Below, in pieces: positions 17,175 to 26,813 of a stretch of DNA of 64,000 nucleotides. The notes under the pieces were generated by a model that made no database searches, was not told where the DNA came from, and worked only from the letters and a program-made list of their open reading frames with translations. Every line of letters starts with the position of its first letter. Within the stretch, counting starts at the first letter, position 1. Where the stretch lies: the NCBI GenBank assembly GCA_016223085.1, contig JACRPS010000014.1, positions 137,269-201,268 on the forward strand, read 5' to 3'. Position numbers and translations under genes: made by a program. Origin of the DNA: Chloroflexota bacterium (lineage in GTDB: Bacteria > Chloroflexota > Anaerolineae > Aggregatilineales > Phototrophicaceae).

Positions 17175-17388
17175 TGACGGTTGACGACAGCGCCGCCTCC
17201 GTTAATTTCAGTACGTCTATCACTTGCTGACGTGTGACGGTTGGAAAATCGTCCAAGAAGTTGTCAATCGTGTCCCCGGCAGCAAGGTAGTCAATCAAGG
17301 TTTGAACCGGCACGCGAGTACCGGCGAAAACCAACAAGCCACCGAGGACATCACTAGACTGTTGTACAGGTAAAACCTTATCATTCAT
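17158..17388 (-). CDS. DUF433 family antitoxin
   Basis: 76 residues from the ATG at 17388, which has AAGGGA upstream. A longer reading to 17406 would overlap the ruvB stop. The core GGLLVFAGTRVPVQTLIDYLAAGDTIDNFLDDFP is typical of DUF433, a winged-helix-like domain that acts as the antitoxin of DUF5615 or PIN partners. It lies 14 bases downstream of ruvB and overlaps the toxin gene, so the pair is probably transcribed with ruvB. Confidence 0.85.
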   Translation of the reverse strand: MNDKVLPVQQSSDVLGGLLVFAGTRVPVQTLIDYLAAGDTIDNFLDDFPTVTRQQVIDVLKLTEAALSSTVNARSD

Positions 17389-17402
17389 GATGGCTTCCCT
17401 TC

Positions 17403-18443
17403 TCAAAACAGCGGCGGCTGTGATGAGTTATTCTGCCCGTTTTTGTCCACGTAGGGTAGGCCGAGGTGTTCGTAGGCCAGCGGCGTGGCGGTGCGACCGC
17501 GCGGCGTGCGCGCCAGGAAACCGAGTTGCAGCAGATACGGCTCGTATACATCCATGATCGTGTCGGCGTCCTCGCTGATCGCGGCGGCGATGGTTTCGAC
17601 ACCAACTGGCCCGCCGCCGTATTTTTCAATGACGGTGGACAGGATGCGGCGGTCAATGTCGTCCAGACCGAGGTGGTCAATATTCATCAGCGCCAGGGCA
17701 TCGCCGGCAACCGGGCCGGTAATCACACTATCGGCGCGCACCTGCGCATAGTCCCGTACGCGCCGCAGCAGCCGCAGCGCAATACGCGGTGTGCCGCGCG
17801 CCCGGCGGGCGATTTCCGATGTGCCCTCTGGCCGGATTTCTACCTTCAGCATCCCGGCAGCGCGGTTGATGATATGTTCCATCGCTGCGAGATCATAGAA
17901 GTCCAGCCGGAACTGCGCGCCAAACCGGTCGCGCAGCGGCGGCGCCAGCAGCGCCAGCCGGGTAGTCGCGCCGATGACTGTGAAACGTGGCAGATTGAGG
18001 CGGACGTTTTTCGCGGCTGGGCCTTTGCCGATCACGATGTCCAGCACAAAATCTTCCATTGCCGGGTAGAGCACTTCTTCAACGGCGCGCCCCAGCCGGT
18101 GCACCTCGTCAATGAACAGAATGTCATTCTGCTTGAGATGTGTCAGAATCGCGGCCAGATCGCCGGCACGTTCGATGGATGGGCCAGCGGTGATACGAAT
18201 ATTGACGTTCATTTCGTTGGCGACAACGTGCGCCAGCGAAGTTTTGCCCAGGCCGGGCGGGCCGTAAAACAGAATATGGTCTACGGTTTCCTGTCGCGCC
18301 CGGGCGGCATCCAGGATGATTTGCAGGTTTTCGCGCACGCTGTCCTGGCCCACGATATCCCGCAGCAGTTTGGGGCGTAAGGCGATGTTTTCCCGGTCAT
18401 CGCGCCGCCGGGCGCCGCTGACGAGCCGCGCGTCGTCGGTCAT
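17403..18443 (-). CDS. ruvB: Holliday junction branch migration helicase RuvB
   Basis: 346 residues from the ATG at 18443, with GGAG eight bases upstream. The longer open frame upstream is unlike RuvB. It is the AAA+ motor of RuvAB. Walker A is GPPGLGKTS (61-69) and Walker B is [10 protein letters not shown]. Also seen are the [15 protein letters not shown] loop, the [11 protein letters not shown] sensor region and a C-terminal winged helix ([17 protein letters not shown]). Neither ruvA nor ruvC is in the window. It is first in the minus operon with DUF433, DUF5615, DUF2905 and queA, and divergent from upp. Confidence 0.96.
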   Translation of the reverse strand: MTDDARLVSGARRRDDRENIALRPKLLRDIVGQDSVRENLQIILDAARARQETVDHILFYGPPGLGKTSLAHVVANEMNVNIRITAGPSIERAGDLAAILTHLKQNDILFIDEVHRLGRAVEEVLYPAMEDFVLDIVIGKGPAAKNVRLNLPRFTVIGATTRLALLAPPLRDRFGAQFRLDFYDLAAMEHIINRAAGMLKVEIRPEGTSEIARRARGTPRIALRLLRRVRDYAQVRADSVITGPVAGDALALMNIDHLGLDDIDRRILSTVIEKYGGGPVGVETIAAAISEDADTIMDVYEPYLLQLGFLARTPRGRTATPLAYEHLGLPYVDKNGQNNSSQPPLF

Positions 18444-18508
18444 GCTGGTTGCTCCGCTGGAATGAATAATCTGTTCTAGTATAGCGGACGCCAGCCGGGG
18501 CGCAACGG

Positions 18509-18536
18509 TTGCTTTGGTGGGGGTGTAGGGTACAAT
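18509..18536 (+). promoter_or_regulatory. Candidate promoter upstream of upp
   Basis: TTGCTT (18509-18514) and TACAAT (18531-18536), 16 bases apart, lie 33 bases before the upp GTG in the gap divergent from ruvB. Confidence 0.45.
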
Positions 18537-18568
18537 TACGGCGGTTTGGGCGAAGCAGGGGGAAAACC

Positions 18569-19192
18569 GTGTCACAGGTGTTTGTGTCGCAGCATCCACT
18601 GGTGCTGCATAAACTGACGGCGCTGCGGGACATCAATACCGATCACCGCGCTTTCCGTGAACTGGTGCGGGAGCTGGCGCTGCTGCTGTGTTATGAAGCC
18701 ACGCAGGATTTACCATTGCAGTCGAAGACGGTGACAACGCCGATGGGACAGGCACAGGGATATAAAGCCGAGGAGCGAATCGGCCTTGTGCCGATTTTGC
18801 GGGCCGGGCTGGGGCTGGTGTAGGGTGTGCAGGAACTGCTGCCGAACGTGCAGGTGTGGCACATTGGCCTGTACCGCGACGAAAAGACGCTGCGCCCGGT
18901 CGAATATTACAACCGCCTGCCAACCGCGCCGACGGTGCAGGTGTGCCTGGTGCTCGACCCGATGCTGGCAACCGGCGGCTCAGCAGTGGCAACGGTGGAC
19001 ATCCTGAAGCGGTGGGGTGTGACACGCATCAAGTTCCTGGGCCTGATTGCCGCGCCGGAAGGGGTCGAACGGCTGTCAAGGGCACACCCCGATGTGCCGA
19101 TTCATGTGGCGGCGGTGGACGAACGGCTGAACGAGATCGGCTTTATCGTGCCGGGGTTGGGCGACGCGGGCGACCGGCAGTTTGGAACGTAG
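18569..19192 (+). pseudogene. upp: Uracil phosphoribosyltransferase interrupted by an in-frame TAG
   Basis: The reading frame would encode a normal-sized UPRT of about 207 residues, converting uracil and PRPP to UMP. The GTG start at 18569 has a purine-rich GGGGGAAAA just upstream. The frame is broken by TAG at 18821-18823, between ILRAGLGLV and GVQELLP, where the family has Asp or Glu. A single change from GAG would explain it. The frame continues intact afterwards, including the PRPP-binding [13 protein letters not shown] and the C-terminal [16 protein letters not shown]. Everything else looks functional, so this is either a recent nonsense mutation or a base error. Confidence 0.85.
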
Positions 19193-19194
19193 CG

Positions 19195-20259
19195 GTGGCG
19201 GCCTGGAGCGCGTTTGTTATTGTCTTTGTGCTGGCGCTGGGGCTGTCCATCGTCCTGACACCGCTGGCAATCGGGCTGGGCAAACGCTACCGAATTATCG
19301 CGCTGGCCGGTGGCCGCCACCAGACCGAAGGTGACAAACGCGGCGTGCCGAAACTGGGCGGCCTGCCGCTGTTTGTCAGTTTCGCGGCGGCGGCGCTGGT
19401 GGCGCAGCTATTACCCGTGCCGCGCCTGGACCCGTACGAAGTTATCCGGCTGGCCGGGCTGCTGCTGGGCAGCATGGTGATTTTCATCGTCGGGCTGCTG
19501 GACGATCTGTTCCACTTCAGGGCGTTGCCACAGTTTTTAGGGCAGTTCGCAGCGGCAGCCGTGGCGATCATCTTCCAGATTTTTATCGAATATGTGAACA
19601 ATCCCCTGTCGGGGCAGCAGACTGAACCCTGGCCGTACATCGTCACCGTTGCGCTCAGTTTTTTCTGGTTGGTGGGTATGATGAACACGGTCAACTGGCT
19701 GGACGGGCTGGATGGACTAGCGGCGGGGATGGCGTTTATCGCCGGAACGATGCTGTTTGTGAACAGCGCTTTCCGGGTGGAACCGCCTCAAACCAGTGTC
19801 AGCCTGCTGCACCTGGCGCTGATGGGCAGTTCGCTCGGTTTTCTGCTGTACAACTTCTATCCGGCGCGCATCTTCATGGGCGGCGGCGCGATGCTGCTAG
19901 GTTATCTGCTGGGGACGCTCAGCATTATCGGCGGTGCGAAGATGGCAACGATTCTGCTGGTCATGGGGCTGCCGCTGATGGATGTGGCGTGGCAGGTGCT
20001 GAACCGGGTGTGGCAGGGACGCAGCCCGTTTGAAGGCGACCGGGGGCATGTGCACTTTCGGCTACTCGATTTGGGTTTCAGCCAGCGGCAGATCGTACTG
20101 GTGTATTACCTGTTCTGCGCGTTTTTTGGGCTTCTAACGCTGGTGATCGAAAGCCAGTTTTACAAATTTATCGCGTTGGCGGTGATGCTGGGGCTGGTGG
20201 CACTGGGGTTTGTGTTTGTCAGCCGGTCGCGTCAGACCGATTCGTCCAGGTCTTCGTAG
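19195..20259 (+). CDS. Undecaprenyl-phosphate sugar-1-phosphate transferase (WecA/TagO/MraY family)
   Basis: 354 residues with about ten membrane helices, from the GTG at 19195 with GGAA eight bases upstream. The open frame further back is only a shadow of upp. It should attach a HexNAc-1-phosphate to undecaprenyl phosphate, starting an envelope glycan. Key motifs are GLLDDLFHF with the paired Asp of the active site, NTVNWLDGLDGLAAG, and a cytosolic GDRGHVHFRLLDLG containing the WecA-type His motif. The latter favours WecA/TagO over MraY. It follows upp by two bases and ends 28 bases inside the opposing gene. Confidence 0.88.
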   Translation: MAAWSAFVIVFVLALGLSIVLTPLAIGLGKRYRIIALAGGRHQTEGDKRGVPKLGGLPLFVSFAAAALVAQLLPVPRLDPYEVIRLAGLLLGSMVIFIVGLLDDLFHFRALPQFLGQFAAAAVAIIFQIFIEYVNNPLSGQQTEPWPYIVTVALSFFWLVGMMNTVNWLDGLDGLAAGMAFIAGTMLFVNSAFRVEPPQTSVSLLHLALMGSSLGFLLYNFYPARIFMGGGAMLLGYLLGTLSIIGGAKMATILLVMGLPLMDVAWQVLNRVWQGRSPFEGDRGHVHFRLLDLGFSQRQIVLVYYLFCAFFGLLTLVIESQFYKFIALAVMLGLVALGFVFVSRSRQTDSSRSS

Positions 20260-21353
20260 GTCAGTTCGTCACCGTCATCGTCGTCCATCTCGGCCTCATC
20301 TTCGTCATCGGTTGCCGGTGGCTTAATGCCCGCGACACGTGGCGGTATAGCAGGCGATGGTTTATCAATCGTCCCGGCGATAACGTCTGGCGCGGCGCGT
20401 CCGGCGGTTGGCGACAGCGGCGACGGCAGCGGCTTTGATTCCGGCGCGATAATGCGATCTTCGGCGCGGCTGACGGTTTCCTTGCCTGGTGCGCCGGGGA
20501 TGGGCAGCGGCAGTCGGTAGATCGAGGGTGGGCCGGCAGGCGCGGTTCTGGCGGGTTTCTGGCGCTCCAGGGCGCGGCTGCGCCGGAGTTCGGCAGCGCG
20601 CTGCTCCAGCAGTTCGGCGCGGGTCATCGTCACCAGTTTGCCGTCTTTGAAAGTGGCGCTGTTGCCGGTGATGCGTTCGATGATCGCTTCGATCGTTCCC
20701 AGCACCGCAACCATAAACAGGTCAATCCCGATGATGACCCCCAACGTGCCGGACAGCGCATTCACGCTGTCGTTCAGGCTGTGTAGCGCGTTCACCAGCA
20801 CTTCTCCCGCTGTGCCCAGGAACATCAGCACCACAAAAGCTACGCCCATTGCACCGAGGATGATCCACCAGCCGCGCAGGTGTTCGGGATGGGCGGGAGT
20901 CAGGGTATTGCTGATGGTGAAGACGAGGTAAATCCACAGCCAAAAATCCGGCGTGCTGATAAAGCGACTGACCGCGCCGGAGACATCGCCCAACACGCCG
21001 CTTTGCATGGATTGGGCGAAGACGCTGACGTTAAGGACATTATTGGCGATGAGCCACACCAGCAGCACACCAACCGCAAAGGGCGCCGCCGTGATGAGCG
21101 CCAGTTTGATCGGGCCGGTTCGGGGTGCCAGTTTGACGAAGTTGAGCCGGAGTTCAGCGACTTCCTGCTGCTTCGGCCATTCCAGCACCCGATCGGCGCG
21201 AACATTGAGCAGGCCCGCCATCGCCCAGTAGACAAACTCGTGAATGACGATGCCGGGCAGGAAAAAGGCGTAAAACAGAATAGTGGTCGTTTGAAGCTGC
21301 CGGGTAATGAGCCACCCCACCTTAAAGATGTGCTGGTGCAGCCAGCGTTCCAT
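20232..21353 (-). CDS. Polytopic membrane protein with acidic cytoplasmic tail
   Basis: 373 residues from the first ATG. The frame stays open upstream and encodes a hydrophobic stretch (TPWLVVIGLLYLL) that looks like a missing first helix. The real start may therefore be a non-ATG codon, for example the CTG at 21417-21419, two bases after the tpiA stop. Four or five membrane segments occupy about residues 20-230, with an IVIHEFVYW segment in the first. The remainder is a long Pro-rich, very acidic tail ending EDEAEMDDDDGDELTYEDL. I do not recognise the family with certainty. It is the last gene of the gap-pgk-tpiA run and overlaps the WecA-like gene tail to tail. Confidence 0.65.
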   Translation of the reverse strand: MERWLHQHIFKVGWLITRQLQTTTILFYAFFLPGIVIHEFVYWAMAGLLNVRADRVLEWPKQQEVAELRLNFVKLAPRTGPIKLALITAAPFAVGVLLVWLIANNVLNVSVFAQSMQSGVLGDVSGAVSRFISTPDFWLWIYLVFTISNTLTPAHPEHLRGWWIILGAMGVAFVVLMFLGTAGEVLVNALHSLNDSVNALSGTLGVIIGIDLFMVAVLGTIEAIIERITGNSATFKDGKLVTMTRAELLEQRAAELRRSRALERQKPARTAPAGPPSIYRLPLPIPGAPGKETVSRAEDRIIAPESKPLPSPLSPTAGRAAPDVIAGTIDKPSPAIPPRVAGIKPPATDDEDEAEMDDDDGDELTYEDLDESV

Positions 21354-21421
21354 CCGCCGCAGCAGATAGAGCAGCCCGATGACAACCAGCCAGGGGGTGA
21401 GCAGGTCAAACGCGGCCAGAC

Positions 21422-22192
21422 CTAGACACCTTTCGCCTTCGCGGCAGCTTCCACCAACTGCGTGAAGTCGTCCACTTTCAGTGACGCGCCGCCCACCAGC
21501 GCGCCATCAATATCCGGCTGGCTCATGTATTCCGCCATATTGCCTGGCTTCACGCTGCCGCCATACTGAATCCGTACCGACTGCGCTACGTCGTTGCCGT
21601 AAAGTTGTGCCAGCGTGCCGCGAATCGTGCCGCCGATGATACTATTGGCAAGGTCGCCGCTGGCATTTTTGCCGGTGCCGATGGCCCAGATGGGTTCGTA
21701 AGCGATGACGATGTTGCGCATATTATCGGCGCTGATGCCGTTGAGCGCGGTGCGCACCTGCCCACCGACAAACTGTTCGGTTTCGCCGGCCTCGTTCTGC
21801 GCCAGGCTTTCGCCAACCGCGATAATTGGCTTAAGGCCGTAGGCCAGCGCCGCTTTTACCTTGCGATTGATGTCCTCGTCGGTTTCGTGCAGGTAGGCGC
21901 GGACTTCCGAGTGGCCGATGATGACGTATTCGACCAGCCCTTGCAGCATGGTCGGCGCAATCTGGGACGTAAACGCGCCCTGCGCTTCCCAGTTCATGTT
22001 CTGCGCGCCAACCTTAATGTCCGTGCCCTTGAGCGCCTCCGCCACAGCGGCGAGGGCGACAAACGTCGGGCAGACGACGCGCTCCACGCCCGTAAACGGC
22101 GCCAGGCGGGGCGCGAGTTCGCGCACGAAGTCAACCGACTCGTGCAGCGTTTTATACATTTTCCAGTTTCCGGCGATGATGGGGGTACGCAT
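21422..22192 (-). CDS. tpiA: Triosephosphate isomerase
   Basis: 256 residues, normal length, interconverting DHAP and glyceraldehyde-3-phosphate. Lys11 (GNWKM), His94 (IIGHSE) and the catalytic Glu in AYEPIWAIGTGK are in place, as is the phosphate-gripping YGGSVKPGN. Several nearly invariant positions differ: GHSEVR for GHSERR, GAFTSQ for GAFTGE, and AVGESL for CVGE. AAGGAG precedes the ATG. A large dyad overlaps the putative -10, so tpiA may have its own regulated promoter as well as read-through from pgk. Confidence 0.94.
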   Translation of the reverse strand: MRTPIIAGNWKMYKTLHESVDFVRELAPRLAPFTGVERVVCPTFVALAAVAEALKGTDIKVGAQNMNWEAQGAFTSQIAPTMLQGLVEYVIIGHSEVRAYLHETDEDINRKVKAALAYGLKPIIAVGESLAQNEAGETEQFVGGQVRTALNGISADNMRNIVIAYEPIWAIGTGKNASGDLANSIIGGTIRGTLAQLYGNDVAQSVRIQYGGSVKPGNMAEYMSQPDIDGALVGGASLKVDDFTQLVEAAAKAKGV

Positions 22193-22217
22193 CGTATCTC
22201 CTTAACAGAAACGCCGG

Positions 22218-22254
22218 TTGTTCACCCGTGTATTATACACAGCAGGGCGAACAA
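22218..22254 (-). promoter_or_regulatory. Dyad-symmetric element over a TATAAT box upstream of tpiA
   Basis: A perfect 13-base palindrome (22228-22240, GTGTATTATACAC) contains TATAAT on the minus strand. Outer arms TTGTTC-n-CCC (22218-22227) and GGG-n-GAACAA (22245-22254) extend the symmetry. It lies 26 bases before the tpiA ATG. It looks like a -10 box inside a repressor operator, although no convincing -35 is visible. Confidence 0.5.
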
Positions 22255-22279
22255 TCGGGATAAAAAACGGATGATTGCG

Positions 22280-22308
22280 GTAGGGGCGAACCGCCGGTTC
22301 GCCCCTAC
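22280..22308. repeat. Perfect palindrome between pgk and tpiA
   Basis: A 13-base arm starting GTAGGGGCGA (22280-22292) pairs perfectly with 22296-22308 around a three-base loop. This is the best copy of a palindrome type also seen at 3091, 12130 and 44972. There is no T-run. It could act as a transcript stabiliser, a weak terminator or a mobile palindromic unit. Confidence 0.7.
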
Positions 22309-22343
22309 ACCTCTAACTGATCACAGACAGAATCCGCGACAGC

Positions 22344-23531
22344 TTACTTGTCCTTCAGCGCGACAACGCCTGGCAGCGCCTGGCCTTCGAGCATTTCCAG
22401 GCTCGCGCCGCCGCCGGTGGAGATATGCGTGATCTGATTGGCAAGACCGGACTGCTCAACTGCCGCCGCCGAGTCGCCGCCGCCGATAATGGTCACCGCG
22501 CCTTGGCCGGTGATATCGGCCAGCAGTTTGGCAACGGCGTTGGTGCCTTTGGCAAAGTTCGGCATCTCAAACACACCCATCGGGCCGTTCCAGACGACGG
22601 TCTTGGCGTCCCTGAGCGTTTGCGCAAACAGGTCAACGGTTTTGGGGCCGATGTCGTAAATCGCCCAGCCTTCCGGCACACCCTGTTCAACGTTGATAAC
22701 CTGCGTTTTGGCATCGTTGCTAAAGTTGTCACCGATCACGGCATCTACCGGCAGCACCAGCTTGTCACCGCCTTTTTGCAGCAGGTTGCGAGCGGTTTCC
22801 ACCGAGTCGGCTTCCACCAGCGACTTACCCATGCCGTAACCCTTCGCTGCAAGGAAAGTATTCGCCATGCCGCCGCCGATCAGCAGCTTGTCTACTCTGC
22901 CAAGCAGGGCTTCGATCACGGCGATTTTGTCCGATACCTTCGCGCCGCCGAGGATGGCAACAAATGGGCGCTTGGGGTTTTCCAGCGCGGTTGCCAGATA
23001 ATCAATCTCTTTTTCCATCAGCAGGCCGGAAATAGCCGGCAAGTATCGCGCTACGCCTTCGGTTGATGAATGAGCGCGGTGGGCCGAACCAAAGGCGTCG
23101 TTGACGTAGATGTCGCCCAGCTTCGCCATCTGCTGCGCCAGCTCAAGGTCATTCTTTTCCTCACCCTTGTGGAAGCGGGTGTTTTCCAGCAACAGCACAC
23201 TGCCTTCCGGCAGCCTGGCGGCGGCTTCTTCCGCGACCAGGCCAACGCAGTCTTCCGCAAAATAGACTTTCTGACCGAGCAGCTTTTCCAGTACCGGCAC
23301 CACCGGCGCCAGGGAATACTTCGCCTCCGGGCCGCCCTTGGGCCGCCCGAGGTGTGACATCAGCACTACCGAGCGCGGTTTCTGGTCTAGGATGTACTTG
23401 AGGGTGGGGACAGCGGCGCGGATACGGGTATCATCCGTCACTTTGCCGTCTTCCACCGGCACATTGAAGTCCACACGGACAAGCACGCGCTTGCCCTTCA
23501 GGTCAGCATCACGAACGGTCATCTTATTCAT
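22344..23531 (-). CDS. pgk: Phosphoglycerate kinase
   Basis: 395 residues from the ATG at 23531, with AAGGAG seven bases upstream. A longer open frame exists but begins within the gap-pgk spacer. It makes ATP from 1,3-bisphosphoglycerate. The family features are LVRVDFNVP at the start, [50 protein letters not shown] and a C-terminal [13 protein letters not shown] with the ATP loop, then [11 protein letters not shown]. No anomalies were seen. It lies between gap and tpiA in the usual glycolytic order. Confidence 0.96.
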   Translation of the reverse strand: MNKMTVRDADLKGKRVLVRVDFNVPVEDGKVTDDTRIRAAVPTLKYILDQKPRSVVLMSHLGRPKGGPEAKYSLAPVVPVLEKLLGQKVYFAEDCVGLVAEEAAARLPEGSVLLLENTRFHKGEEKNDLELAQQMAKLGDIYVNDAFGSAHRAHSSTEGVARYLPAISGLLMEKEIDYLATALENPKRPFVAILGGAKVSDKIAVIEALLGRVDKLLIGGGMANTFLAAKGYGMGKSLVEADSVETARNLLQKGGDKLVLPVDAVIGDNFSNDAKTQVINVEQGVPEGWAIYDIGPKTVDLFAQTLRDAKTVVWNGPMGVFEMPNFAKGTNAVAKLLADITGQGAVTIIGGGDSAAAVEQSGLANQITHISTGGGASLEMLEGQALPGVVALKDK

Positions 23532-23556
23532 CGTTTTTCTCCTTCGGAGCAAGAAA

Positions 23557-23588
23557 GAGGCGAGGAACGACCCCTCGCGCCTCGCCTC
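23557..23588 (-). terminator. Hairpin in the gap-pgk spacer, possible attenuator
   Basis: A perfect nine-base stem (GAGGCGAGG 23557-23565, CCTCGCCTC 23580-23588) with a 14-base loop lies in the 89-base gap-pgk spacer. On the minus strand it is followed by TTTCTT. It could partly terminate or protect the gap transcript. Confidence 0.45.
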
Positions 23589-23620
23589 GTCAATCACGGT
23601 GGACGGCGTTGTACCGCCCT

Positions 23621-24631
<1,011 letters not shown>

Positions 24632-24703
24632 GACACTGCTCCTTGTGCTAGTAGACGCCCGATATTGTAATGGGGCGACATAAAAAAGACGATATTCAAG
24701 CGT

Positions 24704-26005
24704 TTAACTTTCAATCAGGACGGATTTCAACGGACTGCCAGCCCGTTCCTGCTCGCTCAACTCAAAGATGGCTTTTGACAGTTTTTGCGGGTCATGCCGC
24801 CAGGGACGTTCCGCGTCCGTCAAATCAGCGTAACGCAGTTCGTACCGCTGCAAAATTTCGTGATGGTCCGGCACGGGCTGGACATAAACAGTGTTGCTGC
24901 CCGCGTTCTGCGTCGGATAGGCGTTGTTCGCCAGCACAACCTGGAACACGCCGCGTCCAACGTGCCGTTCCAGCGCCAGGACGTGATCGGCCACCGTAAA
25001 CCCATCGGTTTCGCCCGGCTGGGTGGCGACGTTGCAGACATAAATGCGGTAGGCGCTGGTAGCGCGCAGCGCCTCGGCAATGCCACGCACCAGCAGATTG
25101 GGCAGGATGCTGGTAAACAGGCTGCCCGGCCCGATCACTACCAGATTGGCATGCAGGATCGCCTGCACGCTGGCATCATAGGCCTGCACGTCGGGCGGGT
25201 TCAAGCGCAGGGAATCAATCTGGCCGCCGGCATGGGTAATGTCCGATTCGCCGTTGATTAACACGGTGCGGTTGCTGCCCGGCAGCCGTACCACCGCGCT
25301 GAGGTTAACATCCTGCAGCGTAGCGGGCAGAACCCGTCCCTGAATATTCAAAACACGTTCGGTTTCGACCAGTGCCGTTTCGATGCTACCGGTCACGCCG
25401 GCGAGGGCAGTGATAAACAGATTGCCGAAAGCATGACCGCCGAGTTCGCCGGTGTTAAAACGGTACTGGAACAGGCGTGTCATAAGGTTTTCGTCATCGG
25501 CCAGGGCAGCGATGTTATTGCGCAGATCGCCGGGTGGCAGCACGCCCATCTCGCGGCGAAGTCGGCCAGAACTGCCGCCATCATCCGCGACCGTAACAAC
25601 AGCAGTGATATTGCTGGTATAGTGTTTGAGGCCGCGCAGCACGGATGGCAGTCCGGTGCCGCCGCCGATGACCACCACTTTCATCCCTTTTTGCCGTCGG
25701 TTATGCGCGTAAACCACGTCAATGATCCGCCCCTGCTGGAGCTTGCGGTACGGTGCCAGAATACTGCGCGCCAGGCGCACCACTGCAAACGCGGCTACAC
25801 CCAGCCCCAGTATAATGGCTGTAACGCCCAGCAGCCATTCCCCCGCCGGTTCAACAGCGGCAATCAGATGAACATCCGCAAGAACGAGCGCGGCGTAGGC
25901 ACAGCCGGCGGCGACCAGGAACATCCCTAGCAGCAGCAGTAACAGCCACCGTTTGACGCCGATTCCGGGGGTGAGGAGCTTGGTCAGCGCCTGAAGTTTG
26001 AACAT
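24704..26005 (-). CDS. YvcK / CofD-like protein (gluconeogenesis factor family)
   Basis: 433 residues from the ATG at 26005; a TTG at 26071 would lengthen it. Two membrane helices (about 20-75) precede the YvcK domain. That domain starts MKVVVIGGGTGLPSVLRGL and contains VTVADDGGSSGRLRRE and PPGDLRNNIAAL, the dinucleotide-type binding site. YvcK proteins bind UDP-sugars and affect carbon flow and cell-wall synthesis. Its place just before gap-pgk-tpiA fits that role. The N-terminal membrane anchor makes it longer than the soluble Bacillus type. Confidence 0.9.
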   Translation of the reverse strand: MFKLQALTKLLTPGIGVKRWLLLLLLGMFLVAAGCAYAALVLADVHLIAAVEPAGEWLLGVTAIILGLGVAAFAVVRLARSILAPYRKLQQGRIIDVVYAHNRRQKGMKVVVIGGGTGLPSVLRGLKHYTSNITAVVTVADDGGSSGRLRREMGVLPPGDLRNNIAALADDENLMTRLFQYRFNTGELGGHAFGNLFITALAGVTGSIETALVETERVLNIQGRVLPATLQDVNLSAVVRLPGSNRTVLINGESDITHAGGQIDSLRLNPPDVQAYDASVQAILHANLVVIGPGSLFTSILPNLLVRGIAEALRATSAYRIYVCNVATQPGETDGFTVADHVLALERHVGRGVFQVVLANNAYPTQNAGSNTVYVQPVPDHHEILQRYELRYADLTDAERPWRHDPQKLSKAIFELSEQERAGSPLKSVLIES

Positions 26006-26074
26006 CACCGTTCCGCTAAGGCCAATCTGAACGGTAAGATTAACACTGCCACTGCGGGCTGTCAAAGTCAACGA

Positions 26075-26806
26075 TCACGCTGAGTCCGGTCGAATGTCAC
26101 CTTTCGGTTGCCAGCGCCCGGCGAGCAGAAAGGTCAGTCCCGCACCAATGACGCTGAGGCCACCAATCGTCAGCGCGGCTTCAAACCAGAACTGCTCAGG
26201 AAACAGTCGGATGAGTGTGTCAGAGTATTCAAAGCGCCAGGTGCCACCCTCGAAAAAAAGCTGATGGAAACCGGTGAAAAACACGTTCCAGTTGACGACA
26301 GCCACAATCACAATGGCGACGATGAGTGCCAGCGTCAGGCTGCTGCCGTATAGCACGCCAAACCGCAGGTAACGCCGCGTCCGTCGGTCGGTCGCCAGAA
26401 AGAGCGCGGCGGACAACGCCATCACACCCACAATAACTGCCGCGCCAAAAGCAAGTTGCGTGACCTGCTTCACGTCGCGCATGTGGCGCAGTTCGCGTTC
26501 GTTGTACATGGCCTTGCCGTCCGGGAAGCGCAGGTTGCTTAAAAAGGTGATGTCCGCACCGTTCAGCAGGTACTCTAGCGCCAGCGGGGCGTAGGTCAGG
26601 CGGTCCTGGGTGGTGAAGCCGTAAAGATCGTCAGGAAAGCCGGGACGGTTGTAGACCAGTTGCAGGAACAGCGGCGTCATCACCAGCCGGATGCAGGCCA
26701 TCACCAATAGGAAGGGAAAGGCCAGCGTCAGCAACCCTTGCAGCAGCCGGGCGTAGCGCGACGCTAAAGCTGTATGATGGGTGGGTGAAGCAGTTGTGTC
26801 AGCCAC
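26075..26806 (-). CDS. DUF1461 integral membrane protein
   Basis: 243 residues with four membrane helices and a GTG start at 26806, just after the previous gene's stop. The extracytoplasmic loop after helix 1 carries GFTTQDRLTYAPLALEYLL, LRFPDGKAMYNERELRHMRDVK, and later VNWNVFFTGFHQLFFEG and DTLIRLFPEQFW. These are characteristic of the DUF1461 (TIGR01906-type) family, whose function is unknown. It is probably co-transcribed with the aminopropyltransferase-like gene upstream and yvcK downstream. Confidence 0.82.
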   Translation of the reverse strand: MADTTASPTHHTALASRYARLLQGLLTLAFPFLLVMACIRLVMTPLFLQLVYNRPGFPDDLYGFTTQDRLTYAPLALEYLLNGADITFLSNLRFPDGKAMYNERELRHMRDVKQVTQLAFGAAVIVGVMALSAALFLATDRRTRRYLRFGVLYGSSLTLALIVAIVIVAVVNWNVFFTGFHQLFFEGGTWRFEYSDTLIRLFPEQFWFEAALTIGGLSVIGAGLTFLLAGRWQPKGDIRPDSA

Positions 26807-26813
26807 GTGTCAC

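Noticed and set aside
18821-18823. Reassignment of TAG to an amino acid in upp
   Set aside because: Several intact genes here end in TAG (for example sucD, tpiA and the IPP isomerase neighbourhood), so TAG acts as a stop.
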